Shown: positions 7,962-17,602, counted from the first letter of the stretch. The stretch is 64,000 nt of DNA from Caldalkalibacillus salinus (GCF_016745835.1 NZ_JAERVL010000001.1:744001-808000), one strand, 5' to 3'. The notes: generated from the sequence alone by a model not told the origin. Translations and numbers: made by a program.

Positions 7962-8633
7962 ATGTCTGACTCAAAACGCATACTTATGGTGGTTACTAAC
8001 CATACAACAATCTCAGATGACCACAAAACAGGACTGTGGCTAGAAGAATTTGCAGTTCCTTACAACGTATTTAAGGATAAAGGATACGACATTAAGGTAA
8101 CCAGCATTGATGGGGGCAAAGTAGCATTAGACCCTAACAGCATCCCTGAAGAAAAAAATGAAGCGTGGGCAGAAGCAGAGGCGGAGTTAGAAAAGACGGT
8201 AAAACTCAGCAAAGATGATGCCACAGGCTTTGACGGCGTTTTCCTACCTGGAGGTCACGGTACCATGTTTGACTTCCCAGATAGCGAAGTGTTGCAACAT
8301 GTCTTACAAACTTTTGCTGAGAAGGACAAAGTGATCGGCTCTGTCTGTCACGGACCGAGTGGTCTCGTAAATGTCACGTATAAAGATGGAACGCCGCTCG
8401 TTAAAGGGAAAAAAGTGAGTGCATTCACTGATGAAGAAGAGCGTGACATGGAACTTGATGCCGCAATGCCATTCTTACTTGAAACGACTTTACGCGAAAA
8501 AGGCGCAGTGTTTGTTTCAGGTGAGAAATGGACGGATTTCTCCGTGCGTGACGGTAACTTAGTCACTGGGCAAAATCCAATGTCTAGCCAAAGTACCACT
8601 GAGAAAATGGTGGAAGCCATCGAAAACGCTTAA
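7962..8633 (+). CDS. DJ-1/PfpI family protein, Hsp31/glyoxalase III-like
   Basis: A 223-residue cytoplasmic protein with the DJ-1/PfpI fold. It has an N-terminal strand ILMVVTNH, the segment GFDGVFLPGGHGTMFDFPD, and the nucleophile elbow VIGSVCHGPSGLVNV near residue 131 with the reactive Cys followed by His. This CHGP form is typical of the Hsp31/YhbO-like branch, whose members act as glutathione-independent glyoxalase or carbonyl-stress enzymes. The activity here is inferred from family. The start is supported by GAGGAGG. A hairpin terminator follows, so it is monocistronic. It is not a close duplicate of the DJ-1 protein at 1426. Confidence 0.85.
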   Translation: MSDSKRILMVVTNHTTISDDHKTGLWLEEFAVPYNVFKDKGYDIKVTSIDGGKVALDPNSIPEEKNEAWAEAEAELEKTVKLSKDDATGFDGVFLPGGHGTMFDFPDSEVLQHVLQTFAEKDKVIGSVCHGPSGLVNVTYKDGTPLVKGKKVSAFTDEEERDMELDAAMPFLLETTLREKGAVFVSGEKWTDFSVRDGNLVTGQNPMSSQSTTEKMVEAIENA

Positions 8634-8670
8634 TGTAAGTATCTAGCAAGATGAACCATACAGACCACCG

Positions 8671-8706
8671 GCACCCTTCATTTTTGAAGGGTGCTTTTTT
8701 CTTTTT
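8671..8706 (+). terminator. Rho-independent terminator
   Basis: A 10-bp stem (GCACCCTTCA with TGAAGGGTGC) and short loop, followed by a T-rich run, 37 nt after the DJ-1 gene. Confidence 0.9.
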
Positions 8707-8787
8707 TAGGGATAAAATCATATATACACTCATTTATTGATCATGATATCATGAGGCTGGACACGGGATTTTAGGAGGAGAAACTTC

Positions 8788-9747
8788 ATGAAACGCAGAC
8801 TGACGATTGTCTTATTATTGAGTGCCGTTATCATCTTATTAGGTGGTTGTGGCGTTGAAGAGCTGCTGTCCCAAACTGAAGATGAATCAGAACACGAGTC
8901 AGAATTAGGATCAGGGTCAGAATCGGAGCCTGAATCAGAGTCAGAGTCGGGGTCAGAGTCAGGGACAGAGAAAGAAATTGAATCAGCAACTGGAACAGAA
9001 GCCGAACAAACACCATCCACACCGGAGGATGACCAATCGGAATCTACCTCAACACCTTCTGATGACGGAAGTCCTCATGAGGATGAGAACGACGCACCGA
9101 ACGAAGCCGACCCGTCTTCAAGAGATCAGCGGGGTTCAGAAGATAATCAGGTGGAGGTTGTAACGGATTCAGATAGTGTCGCTGTGCTCGTCAATAAGGC
9201 GTACGCATTACCGCAAGATTATACCCCTACAGATTTGGTTTATCCTGATGTCCCGTTCATATTTGAGGAAAAAATCGAGAAGCGAAAAATGCGTGAAGAA
9301 GCGGCGAGAGCTTTAGAAAGGTTATTTTCCGCAGCAGAGCAAGATCAAATCTACCTTTTAGGTGTGTCTGCTTATCGGTCTTATGAAACACAGGAAGCGC
9401 TATTTAATGCTTATGTTGAAGAAGATGGATATGAAGTGGCACGCCAATACAGTGCCTTACCGGGGCAAAGTGAACACCAAACAGGGCTGGCCATTGATGT
9501 GACAGGTCAGGATCAAACGTGTGTGGTCGAAGATTGTTTCGCAAATACCATTGAAGCCCAATGGTTAGCAGAGCATGCAGCGGAATATGGCTTTATTATA
9601 CGTTATTTAGAAGGCAAAGAGTCCATCACAGGCTACAAATATGAACCATGGCATCTCCGGTATGTAGGAGAAGACATGGCAAAGAAAATGGTCTCTCTCG
9701 GCGTAACAATGGAAGAATATATGGATGCGGTTCCGGTGTCTCAATAG
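8788..9747 (+). CDS. M15 (VanY-type) D-Ala-D-Ala carboxypeptidase lipoprotein
   Basis: A 319-residue lipoprotein. It starts with a signal peptide and lipobox (LLGGC, Cys near residue 21), then a Ser/Glu/Asp-rich linker of about 90 residues with SESE-type repeats, then a VanY/M15B domain. Zinc ligands are visible: His230 and Asp237 in SEHQTGLAIDV, and His289 in EPWHLRYVG. Family members remove the terminal D-Ala from peptidoglycan stem peptides outside the membrane. The long acidic linker probably spans the wall; that is inference. The start follows TAGGAGGAG. It is monocistronic and ends at a bidirectional terminator. Confidence 0.9.
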   Translation: MKRRLTIVLLLSAVIILLGGCGVEELLSQTEDESEHESELGSGSESEPESESESGSESGTEKEIESATGTEAEQTPSTPEDDQSESTSTPSDDGSPHEDENDAPNEADPSSRDQRGSEDNQVEVVTDSDSVAVLVNKAYALPQDYTPTDLVYPDVPFIFEEKIEKRKMREEAARALERLFSAAEQDQIYLLGVSAYRSYETQEALFNAYVEEDGYEVARQYSALPGQSEHQTGLAIDVTGQDQTCVVEDCFANTIEAQWLAEHAAEYGFIIRYLEGKESITGYKYEPWHLRYVGEDMAKKMVSLGVTMEEYMDAVPVSQ

Positions 9748-9791
9748 ACCTTCGGTGTCTCAATAGACTTTAAATCTACACAAATGTCATG

Positions 9792-9831
9792 AAGGTGTGA
9801 TAAAAGCCAAAAACTTTTATCACACCTTTTT
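9792..9831. terminator. bidirectional terminator
   Basis: A strong stem (AAGGTGTGATAAAAG with CTTTTATCACACCTT) with A/T runs on both sides, between convergent genes. Confidence 0.85.
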
Positions 9832-9862
9832 AGTGTTGATGTTTCATGCACACGATCGATGA

Positions 9863-12800
9863 CTAATGGTTTAAACGTCTAGTCACTTGACCAAAGAAAC
9901 TGTAGATCACCGGTATGAAGATGAGTGTTAAGAATGTGGCGCTGACTAAGCCACCGATGACAGTAATGGCCATGGGTTGTTGGATTTCGGCGCCTTCTCC
10001 CATGCCCATTGCTAACGGGATGAGCCCTAAAATCGTCGTTAATGACGTCATCAGGATGGGACGTGCACGATCCTTTACGCCTTCAACAATAGCCGTATCA
10101 CTCGGCAAACCTGCCTGTTTCTTTTTATTAATATAATCGACTAACACGATGGCGTTATTGACCACAATACCTGCTAACACAATGAGGCCAATAAAAGCCA
10201 TCACACTGAGTGGGGTGAACGTTACCGTTAATCCGATCGTCACACCGATGATGACGAGCGGAACACTAAACATGATCACAAACGGGTATCTAAAGGATTC
10301 AAACTGTGCCGCAAGGACCAAGTAAACAAAGATTAAGGCCAACCCTAAGGCTAGGGCTAGGTCTTGCATGGCTTCTTCCATTAAGTCCTGATCTCCTGTA
10401 TAGACGACAGAGGTTTCACTTGGCATGTCGATATCTGCGATGGTATTTTGAACGAGCTGTGACATATCGCCTAGATGATACTGACTGTCGTATTGAAGAT
10501 TAAATTGGACAGCTGCCTCTTGATTGATACGATTGATCGTGACAGGCCCTTCACCCTCAACGACATCAACTACGTCACTCAGGGTGATATAGGTACCTGA
10601 TGGTGTTCTGAGTAACAGGTCCTCAACAGCTTCGATCGTGGAAACGTATGCTGCATCGTAACGGACGTGGACGTCGTACACATCACCTTGATCCTCTACG
10701 ATTTGAGTGGCAAAAGCTCCATTCATTTTTTCGTTTAGCATCTGGGCAATCTGAGCTGGTACAAAACCAAAATCGCGTGCCGCGTCTTCATCTACATGGA
10801 ACTGTACTTCTGTTGCCGTGTCCGTCAAATCGTTTGATACCTCAACGATAGGCTCCAAATCTTCTAAGGTTGCCATGATCTCAGCAGCTACTTTTTCTAG
10901 TCTAGCTGAATTGGAATCTAAAACGTTAAAGGTAAGGGTGTGAGCCTCCCCTCCCATCATCGCTTGCTGTTGTATTGATATCTCGGCTTCGGGTGCGGCA
11001 CCAGCTACATCACTTCGAATGTCATCGGCAAATGCTGCCGTTGACATGTTTCTTTCCGTTAAAGGGGCCATGGTGATATAGATAGAAGCCTCGTGTGTAC
11101 TGCTACCTCCTAATACCGAGCCTTCGGTCCCACTGGAACCGACGGTACTAACATAGTGTAGGATGGCGTTTTGTCCGTCTAAAACATCCTCAATTCTTTC
11201 TACGGATGCAAGTGTCTCCTCTAATGGCGTGCCGTGCTCTAGTGTGACATCGATTTGAAAGAACCCTTCATCCGTTTCCGGTATAAATTCTGTTCCTACC
11301 TGTGATACACCTACTGCACCTGCAATAAGTAATAGCGCAGTGATACCCAACACACTCAGGCGGTGTTTCAAAGCCCATGTGATCGTGGCGCTCATCGCTC
11401 GGATTAGGGGACTTCGTTGTCTTCTTTCTTCCACATTGACTTTCGGTGCTTTTAATATTCGGCTAGCGATCATCGGTACAACGGTTAAAGCTACCGCTAA
11501 TGAGGCGAGCAAACTAAAGGAAACGGTCAGGGCAAACGCCATAAAGATATCGCCGATGATACCTGAGATGAAGACAACAGGTAAAAAGACAGAAATGGTC
11601 GTTAAGGTTGATGCTGTAATCGCACCACCGACTTCCTTCGTCCCTTCCAAGGCTGCCTGCTTTGGATCTTTTTGCATAGAGAGATGACGGTGGATGTTCT
11701 CAATGACCACGATGGCATTGTCAACGAGCATCCCAATGCCTAAAGCCAGTCCGCCCAAAGTCATGATATTCAACGATAAGTTCGTAAAATAGAGTAAAAC
11801 GAAGGTCACAATAACCGAGAACGGTATGGCTATCCCTACTATAAAGGGCGTTTTCATACTGCGTAGAAAACCAAATAGCACGAGGATGGCAAATAAGCCG
11901 CCGAGCATTAAGGCTGTGGAGACGCTTGAGATAGCCTCTTGGACGTATTCTCCCTGATCAAATAATACGGCCACGTCCAAGTCACTGTACTTCTCTTGAC
12001 TAAGTAGCGCGTCTAGCCGTTCATTAAAAGCACGAGAGACCTGGGCGAGATTCGCATCCGATTGCTGTTGCACACTCATCATGATAGACGGTTCTTGATT
12101 CGTTCTCGTTATCGTGTCTGTTTGTTCAGGTAATCGCTCAACTGTAGCGATATCAGCTACGGTGATCTGATCACCCGTTTGTGGATCAATTGTAACAACC
12201 GTATGCTCGATGGACTCAACACTCGTCATTTCAAATAGCACGCGAGTGGTGTATTGCAGGTCTCCACTCTGAACCATGCCACCAGGAGATGTCACATTAT
12301 GTGTCTGGAGCACAGAGACAACATCCGAGTGGTCTAATCCGTATGTTTCCAAGGCATGTTGATCTAACGAGACGACGATCTCATCAGTGGTTTGCCCCGT
12401 AATATCTATTGAAGCGATCCCTTCCATGTTGAGTAGTTCTGACTCAAGATCGTTCACTATTTCATGAAAATTTTCCTCCTCAGAAGCTAACGTTAACTGA
12501 ATGACAGGCAATTGGGAGGGATCAAACTTTAAAAAGCTTGGTGACCCCGCTTCCGAAGGGAGGGGAACCTGATTCATGCGATTAATGATATCATTTTCCA
12601 CATCTTCAATGGCAGTGTCCCATGAAAATTCTAAAATGGTCATAGAAGCGCCTTCCATTGAGACGGTACTGATGTTGTTTAAACCTGGAACCGTCGCTAA
12701 GCTTCCCTCTAACGGGCGAGATACTTTATCTAGAACCTCTTGTGGGCCTGCTTGAGGATAGCTTGTCACCACTGCCCCGACGGGGGGTTCAATATCCGGC

Positions 12801-12910
12801 ATGAGCTTTAAAGGGATATTCGTCAGAGAGATAGTCCCTAATAGAAGAAATAAGATCATGGTCACCATCGTAAAAACAGGTCTTTTGATGGCATGCTTCG
12901 TTATGTTCAC
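9863..12910 (-). CDS. RND-family multidrug/surfactant exporter (AcrB/SwrC-like)
   Basis: A 1015-residue inner-membrane transporter with the duplicated RND plan: a TM helix near residue 12, a large porter domain, TM helices 2-7, a second porter domain and TM helices 8-12. Conserved motifs are GMLVDNAIVVIENIHRH around TM4 (proton-relay Asp) and the equivalent GIVVNNAIVLVDYIN in the second half. Length fits the HAE family; Bacillus SwrC is the nearest well-known type. No membrane fusion protein or outer channel gene is next to it, as is usual in Gram-positives. It diverges from a two-component system, with direct repeats in the shared promoter region suggesting direct control. Confidence 0.9.
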   Translation of the reverse strand: MNITKHAIKRPVFTMVTMILFLLLGTISLTNIPLKLMPDIEPPVGAVVTSYPQAGPQEVLDKVSRPLEGSLATVPGLNNISTVSMEGASMTILEFSWDTAIEDVENDIINRMNQVPLPSEAGSPSFLKFDPSQLPVIQLTLASEEENFHEIVNDLESELLNMEGIASIDITGQTTDEIVVSLDQHALETYGLDHSDVVSVLQTHNVTSPGGMVQSGDLQYTTRVLFEMTSVESIEHTVVTIDPQTGDQITVADIATVERLPEQTDTITRTNQEPSIMMSVQQQSDANLAQVSRAFNERLDALLSQEKYSDLDVAVLFDQGEYVQEAISSVSTALMLGGLFAILVLFGFLRSMKTPFIVGIAIPFSVIVTFVLLYFTNLSLNIMTLGGLALGIGMLVDNAIVVIENIHRHLSMQKDPKQAALEGTKEVGGAITASTLTTISVFLPVVFISGIIGDIFMAFALTVSFSLLASLAVALTVVPMIASRILKAPKVNVEERRQRSPLIRAMSATITWALKHRLSVLGITALLLIAGAVGVSQVGTEFIPETDEGFFQIDVTLEHGTPLEETLASVERIEDVLDGQNAILHYVSTVGSSGTEGSVLGGSSTHEASIYITMAPLTERNMSTAAFADDIRSDVAGAAPEAEISIQQQAMMGGEAHTLTFNVLDSNSARLEKVAAEIMATLEDLEPIVEVSNDLTDTATEVQFHVDEDAARDFGFVPAQIAQMLNEKMNGAFATQIVEDQGDVYDVHVRYDAAYVSTIEAVEDLLLRTPSGTYITLSDVVDVVEGEGPVTINRINQEAAVQFNLQYDSQYHLGDMSQLVQNTIADIDMPSETSVVYTGDQDLMEEAMQDLALALGLALIFVYLVLAAQFESFRYPFVIMFSVPLVIIGVTIGLTVTFTPLSVMAFIGLIVLAGIVVNNAIVLVDYINKKKQAGLPSDTAIVEGVKDRARPILMTSLTTILGLIPLAMGMGEGAEIQQPMAITVIGGLVSATFLTLIFIPVIYSFFGQVTRRLNH

Positions 12911-13009
12911 TCGACTGGACCTCCTTAAAGACAGCTAGACATATCGACGCAGTTGGATGAATCTAGCTGAATTCATTTCTATGTACATGACAAAAAGTAC
13001 CATAGGAAT

Positions 13010-13067
13010 ATGAACTCAATATGAACTGGTGAAAGGTTTTTTTCCGTATGTCATGTTCAGTTCACAT
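13010..13067. promoter_or_regulatory. divergent promoter region with TGAAC repeats
   Basis: ATGAACT occurs at 13010-13016 and 13021-13027, exactly 11 bp apart. Further TGAAC words occur on the other strand at 13055-13066 (GTTCAGTTCACAT). An 11-bp-phased direct repeat is the usual shape of an OmpR-family binding site. The region lies between the RND gene and the response regulator. Confidence 0.5.
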
Positions 13068-13151
13068 TTTTCTAGTAAAATAATGATCTAGTGAATAAAA
13101 AGCTAGTGAATCTTCATATCTTCTGTACCTTTTAAAGGAGGGGGAGCCTTT

Positions 13152-13823
13152 ATGCACGCTCATATCCTAGTTGTCGATGATGACATACATATACGTAAAT
13201 TAATCAGATTATATCTTGAAAATAGCCAGTTTACCGTGATTGAAGCCGCAGATGGACGCGAAGCAATGGAGATGCTCTGGGAGCAGCATGTCGATCTCGC
13301 TATCGTGGATGTGATGATGCCCCATATAGATGGTATTACTTTAACGGAAGATATCCGTTCGTATCTAGATATACCGATTCTCATGGTGACCGCAAAAGGG
13401 GAGTCACAGGATAAAGTCAAAGGATTCAAAGCAGGAACGGATGATTATCTCGTCAAGCCGTTTGACCCTGTCGAACTGATTCTCAGAGTGAAAGCCCTGC
13501 TTAAACGTTACAATGTGGTATCTGAAAAGGTTGTCAAGGTCGGTCCTGTCGCCGTTGATTTGGATCGACTGATGGTTCACTCTTCCCATGAATCTGTGAG
13601 TCTGAAGAAAAAGGAATGCGAACTATTATTCGTACTTGCCAATTCACCAGGGAAAATCTACACCCGGGCACAATTAATAGAAAAAATCTGGGGCTATAAT
13701 TATGAAGGAGACGAAAGAACGGTCGATGTCCATATCAAGCGGCTGAGAGAGCAACTGAGCGTTTTTTCGCCGTTAACGATTACAACCGTAAGGGGCTTAG
13801 GGTATCGTTTGGAGGATATTTAA
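13152..13823 (+). CDS. OmpR-family response regulator
   Basis: A 223-residue regulator. The receiver domain has the acidic pocket (VVDDD), the phosphoacceptor Asp in LAIVDVMMPHIDG, Thr in MVTAKG and Lys in DYLVKPFDP. A winged-helix DNA-binding domain follows, ending EGDERTVDVHIKRLREQL and TTVRGLGYRLE. A strong AAGGAGGGGG precedes ATG. The stop is immediately followed by the kinase gene. It probably controls the divergent RND exporter and itself through the TGAAC repeats. Confidence 0.93.
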   Translation: MHAHILVVDDDIHIRKLIRLYLENSQFTVIEAADGREAMEMLWEQHVDLAIVDVMMPHIDGITLTEDIRSYLDIPILMVTAKGESQDKVKGFKAGTDDYLVKPFDPVELILRVKALLKRYNVVSEKVVKVGPVAVDLDRLMVHSSHESVSLKKKECELLFVLANSPGKIYTRAQLIEKIWGYNYEGDERTVDVHIKRLREQLSVFSPLTITTVRGLGYRLEDI

Positions 13824-15221
13824 ATGATCAAAAGAAGCTTGTACCTACGCATCGTCGCCACTTTTATCGGTGTTGTGATTATCAGTCTGATCATCTCCTA
13901 CATCATGACATCGTTATCCTTTAAACAGGAGGCCATGTTCGAAGAGGAAGTCATTAAAGCGGCCAATGGTGTGGCCGATTTCGTTCGTCTAACGGAGCCA
14001 GAACGATTACCAGCACTGTTCGAGACGTTGGAAACGTTTAACTTTGAAATCCTACTCTTAGATGAGGAGGGGACGCCTTACACACAGACAACGGCCTCAT
14101 TTCAGGTTCATAAAGATACGAGAGAAGAAGTGATCCAGGCGAGCGACCCTGCACCTCAAATCATTCACCATTTTGAAGATGAAGCGACGAGGTTGGTCGG
14201 TCTACCCATCAATGTAGCAGGTGAAGATTTAGGGTTATTCATGCTTATCAGCTATGAGGACGAGGTCAGGACATTCAAACGCGTGACCGTATTTGCCCTG
14301 TTTTTAGTGCTATTTATAGGGAGTGTTTTGATAGTCCTCGCTTCACGCCACTTGGTCAACCCCATAAAGAAAGTCACGCGTGCGGCTAAGAAAATGGCCA
14401 CCGGGGATTTCAATGTGCGCTTAAAAAGTAAGAACAATGATGAAATTGGAGATTTAATGACAAGCTTCAATCATATGGCGACTGAGCTAGGAAAAATTGA
14501 TAAAATGAGGGATGACTTTGTCAGCAATGTATCGCATGAAATACAGTCGCCTCTGACCTCGATAAAGGGATTTACAAAAGCGTTAAAGGATGATCTGATC
14601 CCCAAAGACCATCAAAAAGAATACTTAGACATACTGTATCAAGAATCAGATCGCCTCTCTAGATTAGGAGAGAACATATTACGTTTAGCCTCACTAGACT
14701 CAGAACATCATCCTTATCATCCAGTAAAGTATAGACTTGATGAACAAATACGGAGAACAGTACTAGCGACCGAACCCCAGTGGAAAGCCAAAAATCTACA
14801 GATCCAACTGGATTTAGCTTCGACGGACATTGTGGCTGACCGGGATTTGATGGACCAGGTGTGGTTCAATTTAATAGCCAATGCGATAAAGTATGCTGAC
14901 GACGGAGGACACATCCATGTCGTATTAAAAAATAGAAATGAAACGATCGTTGCTAGTGTGGAGGATGACGGAAAAGGCATCCCACAAGAGGCGCTTCCAC
15001 ATCTTTTTGAACGTTTCTATAAAGTGGATAAAGCACGAAGCAGTGGTATCAAAGGGAACGGTCTTGGACTGTCGATTGTGCAAAAAATTGTGTCGTTACA
15101 TGCTGGTCGTATTGTTGTAGATAGTGAAGAGGGAAGAGGCACGACGTTTACGGTCTGCATGCCGAATAAGGAAGAACGGAATACAGCAGACGGAAAGACG
15201 GACGGAAAAGCCGACCGTTAA
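13824..15221 (+). CDS. sensor histidine kinase
   Basis: A 465-residue membrane kinase. TM1 is near residues 8-28, followed by an extracellular sensor loop of about 120 residues, TM2 near 155-172, a HAMP domain (RHLVNPIKKV to SFNHMATEL), a HisKA motif VSHEIQSPLTSIKGF and an ATPase domain with N-box NLIANAIKYADD, DDGKGIP, and GNGLGLSIVQKIV. Translationally coupled to the response regulator. The Gln-Ser in place of the usual Arg-Thr after the phospho-His (HEIQSP) is a minor variant. The signal may be a membrane-active compound exported by the adjacent RND pump, which is inference. Confidence 0.93.
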   Translation: MIKRSLYLRIVATFIGVVIISLIISYIMTSLSFKQEAMFEEEVIKAANGVADFVRLTEPERLPALFETLETFNFEILLLDEEGTPYTQTTASFQVHKDTREEVIQASDPAPQIIHHFEDEATRLVGLPINVAGEDLGLFMLISYEDEVRTFKRVTVFALFLVLFIGSVLIVLASRHLVNPIKKVTRAAKKMATGDFNVRLKSKNNDEIGDLMTSFNHMATELGKIDKMRDDFVSNVSHEIQSPLTSIKGFTKALKDDLIPKDHQKEYLDILYQESDRLSRLGENILRLASLDSEHHPYHPVKYRLDEQIRRTVLATEPQWKAKNLQIQLDLASTDIVADRDLMDQVWFNLIANAIKYADDGGHIHVVLKNRNETIVASVEDDGKGIPQEALPHLFERFYKVDKARSSGIKGNGLGLSIVQKIVSLHAGRIVVDSEEGRGTTFTVCMPNKEERNTADGKTDGKADR

Positions 15222-15379
15222 ATCCACTTCTACATGCGGTCATCTGTCGAAAAACTTGTATAACTTCACACGGCTCAAAGATTATGTTTTACTATTAATG
15301 GTAAATAAAATAAAATGTTCTTAAAGTCTATGGTAGAATCGTGACATCATTGTGTTATTGGGAGAAGGAGATGACCGTT

Positions 15380-16021
15380 TTGAAAGCTGTTCTGATAGGG
15401 TTCATCATTGTTTTAATCATGATTGTCGTCACTTATCAACAAGAATGGGTGACTCTGTTTAAAAATGGAGATTGGGATACTTTGCGACTGATGATGGGGG
15501 ACGAGTGGAGGAGTGTGTTAATGATCACTATGGGTTTCATGCTGTTGCAAAATGTGATCTCTCTTATACCGTTTTTGTTATTGACGATGTTTAATATTTG
15601 GTTTTTCGGATTTCTATACGGCTATATGTGGAGTCTTGCTGGCAATATCCTAGGCTCCGTACTGGTTTTTTATTTGGCTAGATACGGACTGCATAAATGG
15701 GCTCAAAAATACAACCATTTATCAATTAAACAAAAGATAGAGAAACGAGGGTTTATGTCTGTCTTTGTATCTCGTATTATTCCTTTTATTCCCTCCAGTG
15801 TGATTAATATTGTAAGTGGTATGAGTAACATCAAGGCAAAACATTATTTACTTGCGACACTGTTCGGTCACATGATATTTGTATTTATTCTCTCTTTATT
15901 TTCAATTGGCGTTATTTCTATAGAACATCAATATGCAATCTATCTTCTACTGACTGCCTTAATTGTCGGTATAATTGCCATGAGTTTAAAAAAACGGCGG
16001 ATGGCCAATGAGTCTCTTTAG
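15380..16021 (+). CDS. TVP38/TMEM64 (DedA-like VTT domain) membrane protein
   Basis: A membrane protein of about 213 residues with five or six hydrophobic segments. The VTT-type core reads PFLLLTMFNIWFFGFLYG, then LGSVLVFYLARYG, then VFVSRIIPFIPSSVINIVSGMSNIK, the conserved re-entrant loop region with Arg and Pro residues. Family members include B. subtilis YtxB/YdjZ types, with suggested roles in lipid scrambling or polyprenyl phosphate recycling. I choose the TTG at 15380 because GGAG ends 9 nt before it; the in-frame ATG at 15371 abuts the Shine-Dalgarno and the GTG at 15341 has none. Confidence 0.8.
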   Translation: MKAVLIGFIIVLIMIVVTYQQEWVTLFKNGDWDTLRLMMGDEWRSVLMITMGFMLLQNVISLIPFLLLTMFNIWFFGFLYGYMWSLAGNILGSVLVFYLARYGLHKWAQKYNHLSIKQKIEKRGFMSVFVSRIIPFIPSSVINIVSGMSNIKAKHYLLATLFGHMIFVFILSLFSIGVISIEHQYAIYLLLTALIVGIIAMSLKKRRMANESL

Positions 16022-16152
16022 CATCCGCACTTATCTCATTCCTAAGATTATAAAATTTTTAGATTATAAATTGATCATTTAGTATCATAGAACCATTTTG
16101 CATAACAATTTCCATAATTAAACATATTTTACTTATTTTTATGGTAATATTT

Positions 16153-16168
16153 ATATGGATATCCATAT
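16153..16168. promoter_or_regulatory. 16-bp palindrome upstream of pectate lyase
   Basis: ATATGGATATCCATAT is a perfect 16-bp palindrome in the AT-rich leader, 112 nt before the pectate lyase start. It could be a regulator binding site. No matching copy was noticed elsewhere in the window. Confidence 0.35.
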
Positions 16169-16279
16169 CCACCACGTTAAGATCGTTATATAAACAGAGG
16201 AGGTGAACAGATCGTTTTTTCTTCACAACCATGACATCGCTCACACAAATAACAATTTTGAGGAGAAAGGATAAGATTA

Positions 16280-17425
16280 ATGAGAAAATTCGTCAGCTTA
16301 CTGCTTATCTTTAGTTTGTTTCTCACGTTATTTGTCTATTTACCTTCGCTTACATCTCGAGCGGCCACCCTTGATACGCAGCTTGACCACCAGGATGAAA
16401 CGGTTCAACAGGGTGACCAGATGAACACCAAGCCATCAATAAATGCAGACGCACCGATTGGATTTGCTAGCATGAACGGAGGAACCACAGGTGGTGAAGG
16501 GGGGAGAGAGGAATACGTTAGCACGGGAGCTGAATTGCAACAAATCATCAATGAACGAAGCCGTAGTGCCCATCCTCACGAGCCATTAACGATCTATGTT
16601 CAAGGGACGATCACACAATCCAACTCTTCTAAATCTAGCATTGAATTGAAGCACCCAAGTGGAAAAGCAAATGAGATTCGTAATGTGTCTATAATTGGTG
16701 TTGGAACGCAAGGTGAGTTTGATGGGATAGGTTTACGACTGATTAATGCCCACAATATTATCGTTCGTAATCTGTCCATTCATCATGTCAGTGCTGGAGA
16801 AGGAACAGCGATTGAAGTCACGGAGAACAGTTCAAACGTATGGATAGATCATAACGATCTATACAGTCAGCTTGATGGGAATGATGACCGAGACTACTAT
16901 GATGGACTTGTGGATATCAAGCGAGGGACAGAATATGTCACCGTTTCATGGAACAAGATTCATGACCATTGGAAAACGGCCCTAATCGGTCATACCGACG
17001 ACGAATCATTAGCAGCGGATAAGGTGACGTACCACCATAATCACTGGTATAATATCAACTCACGCGGGCCACTCATCAGATTTGCTGATGTGCATATCTT
17101 TAATAACTACTATGAGGATGTTCATGATACAGCGATCAACAGTCGAATGGGGGCCAGGGTTTATGTTGAAAATAATTACTTTGAAAACGTTGGGGATGGT
17201 GGCACCGATGGGACCACTGGACACGTGAAAGGCCCAGTAGGTTGGTATTACGGAAGTTCTGAGACCGGATACTGGCATCTCAGTGGTAATATTTACGTCA
17301 ACACCCCATCCGACCATCTACAGTCTACAACGAATTACGTCCCGCCTTATTCTTACACGCCGAATACTGCGGAGGAAGCTAAATCACTGGTGCAGCAATA
17401 TGCTGGTGTAGGTGTGATTAATTAG
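16280..17425 (+). CDS. secreted pectate lyase, family PL1
   Basis: A 381-residue secreted enzyme. Residues 1-29 form a signal peptide (KFVSLLLIFSLFLTLFVYL, cleavage near SRAA). The mature part is a right-handed beta helix with PL1 signatures: VWIDHNDLYS, the calcium-binding YYDGLVDIKRG, VTVSWNKIHDHWKTALIGHTD, and the catalytic-region VTYHHNHWYNINSRGPLIRF. It cleaves polygalacturonate by beta-elimination, releasing unsaturated oligomers. Alkaliphilic Bacillus secrete close relatives. GAGGAGAAAGG precedes ATG. Monocistronic, with a terminator downstream. Confidence 0.93.
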   Translation: MRKFVSLLLIFSLFLTLFVYLPSLTSRAATLDTQLDHQDETVQQGDQMNTKPSINADAPIGFASMNGGTTGGEGGREEYVSTGAELQQIINERSRSAHPHEPLTIYVQGTITQSNSSKSSIELKHPSGKANEIRNVSIIGVGTQGEFDGIGLRLINAHNIIVRNLSIHHVSAGEGTAIEVTENSSNVWIDHNDLYSQLDGNDDRDYYDGLVDIKRGTEYVTVSWNKIHDHWKTALIGHTDDESLAADKVTYHHNHWYNINSRGPLIRFADVHIFNNYYEDVHDTAINSRMGARVYVENNYFENVGDGGTDGTTGHVKGPVGWYYGSSETGYWHLSGNIYVNTPSDHLQSTTNYVPPYSYTPNTAEEAKSLVQQYAGVGVIN

Positions 17426-17483
17426 ATAGTCATGATGCAAACGAACTGAATATGGTTATACAAAAATTGAATGATTGCAATAT

Positions 17484-17526
17484 AAAAAGGAGGTCAACAG
17501 ATTTAGTTGTGGCCTCCTTTTTTGTA
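17484..17526 (+). terminator. Rho-independent terminator
   Basis: A stem (AAAAAGGAGGTC with GGCCTCCTTTTTT) with a 14-nt loop after the pectate lyase gene. Confidence 0.85.
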
Positions 17527-17602
17527 TCTTCTCTTATTTCTCAGAACCTCTACTCACACGCATTTACGTCAAACGTTTAGCTCATCACTCACTTATCTTC
17601 TT

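Noticed and set aside
8730-9022. Minus-strand frames rich in Ser/Asp or Leu over the M15 peptidase linker
   Set aside because: They are antisense shadows of the GAA/TCA codon repeats.
9915-11687. Several plus-strand open frames across the RND gene
   Set aside because: They lie opposite a clear 1015-residue transporter and show no family features or ribosome binding sites.
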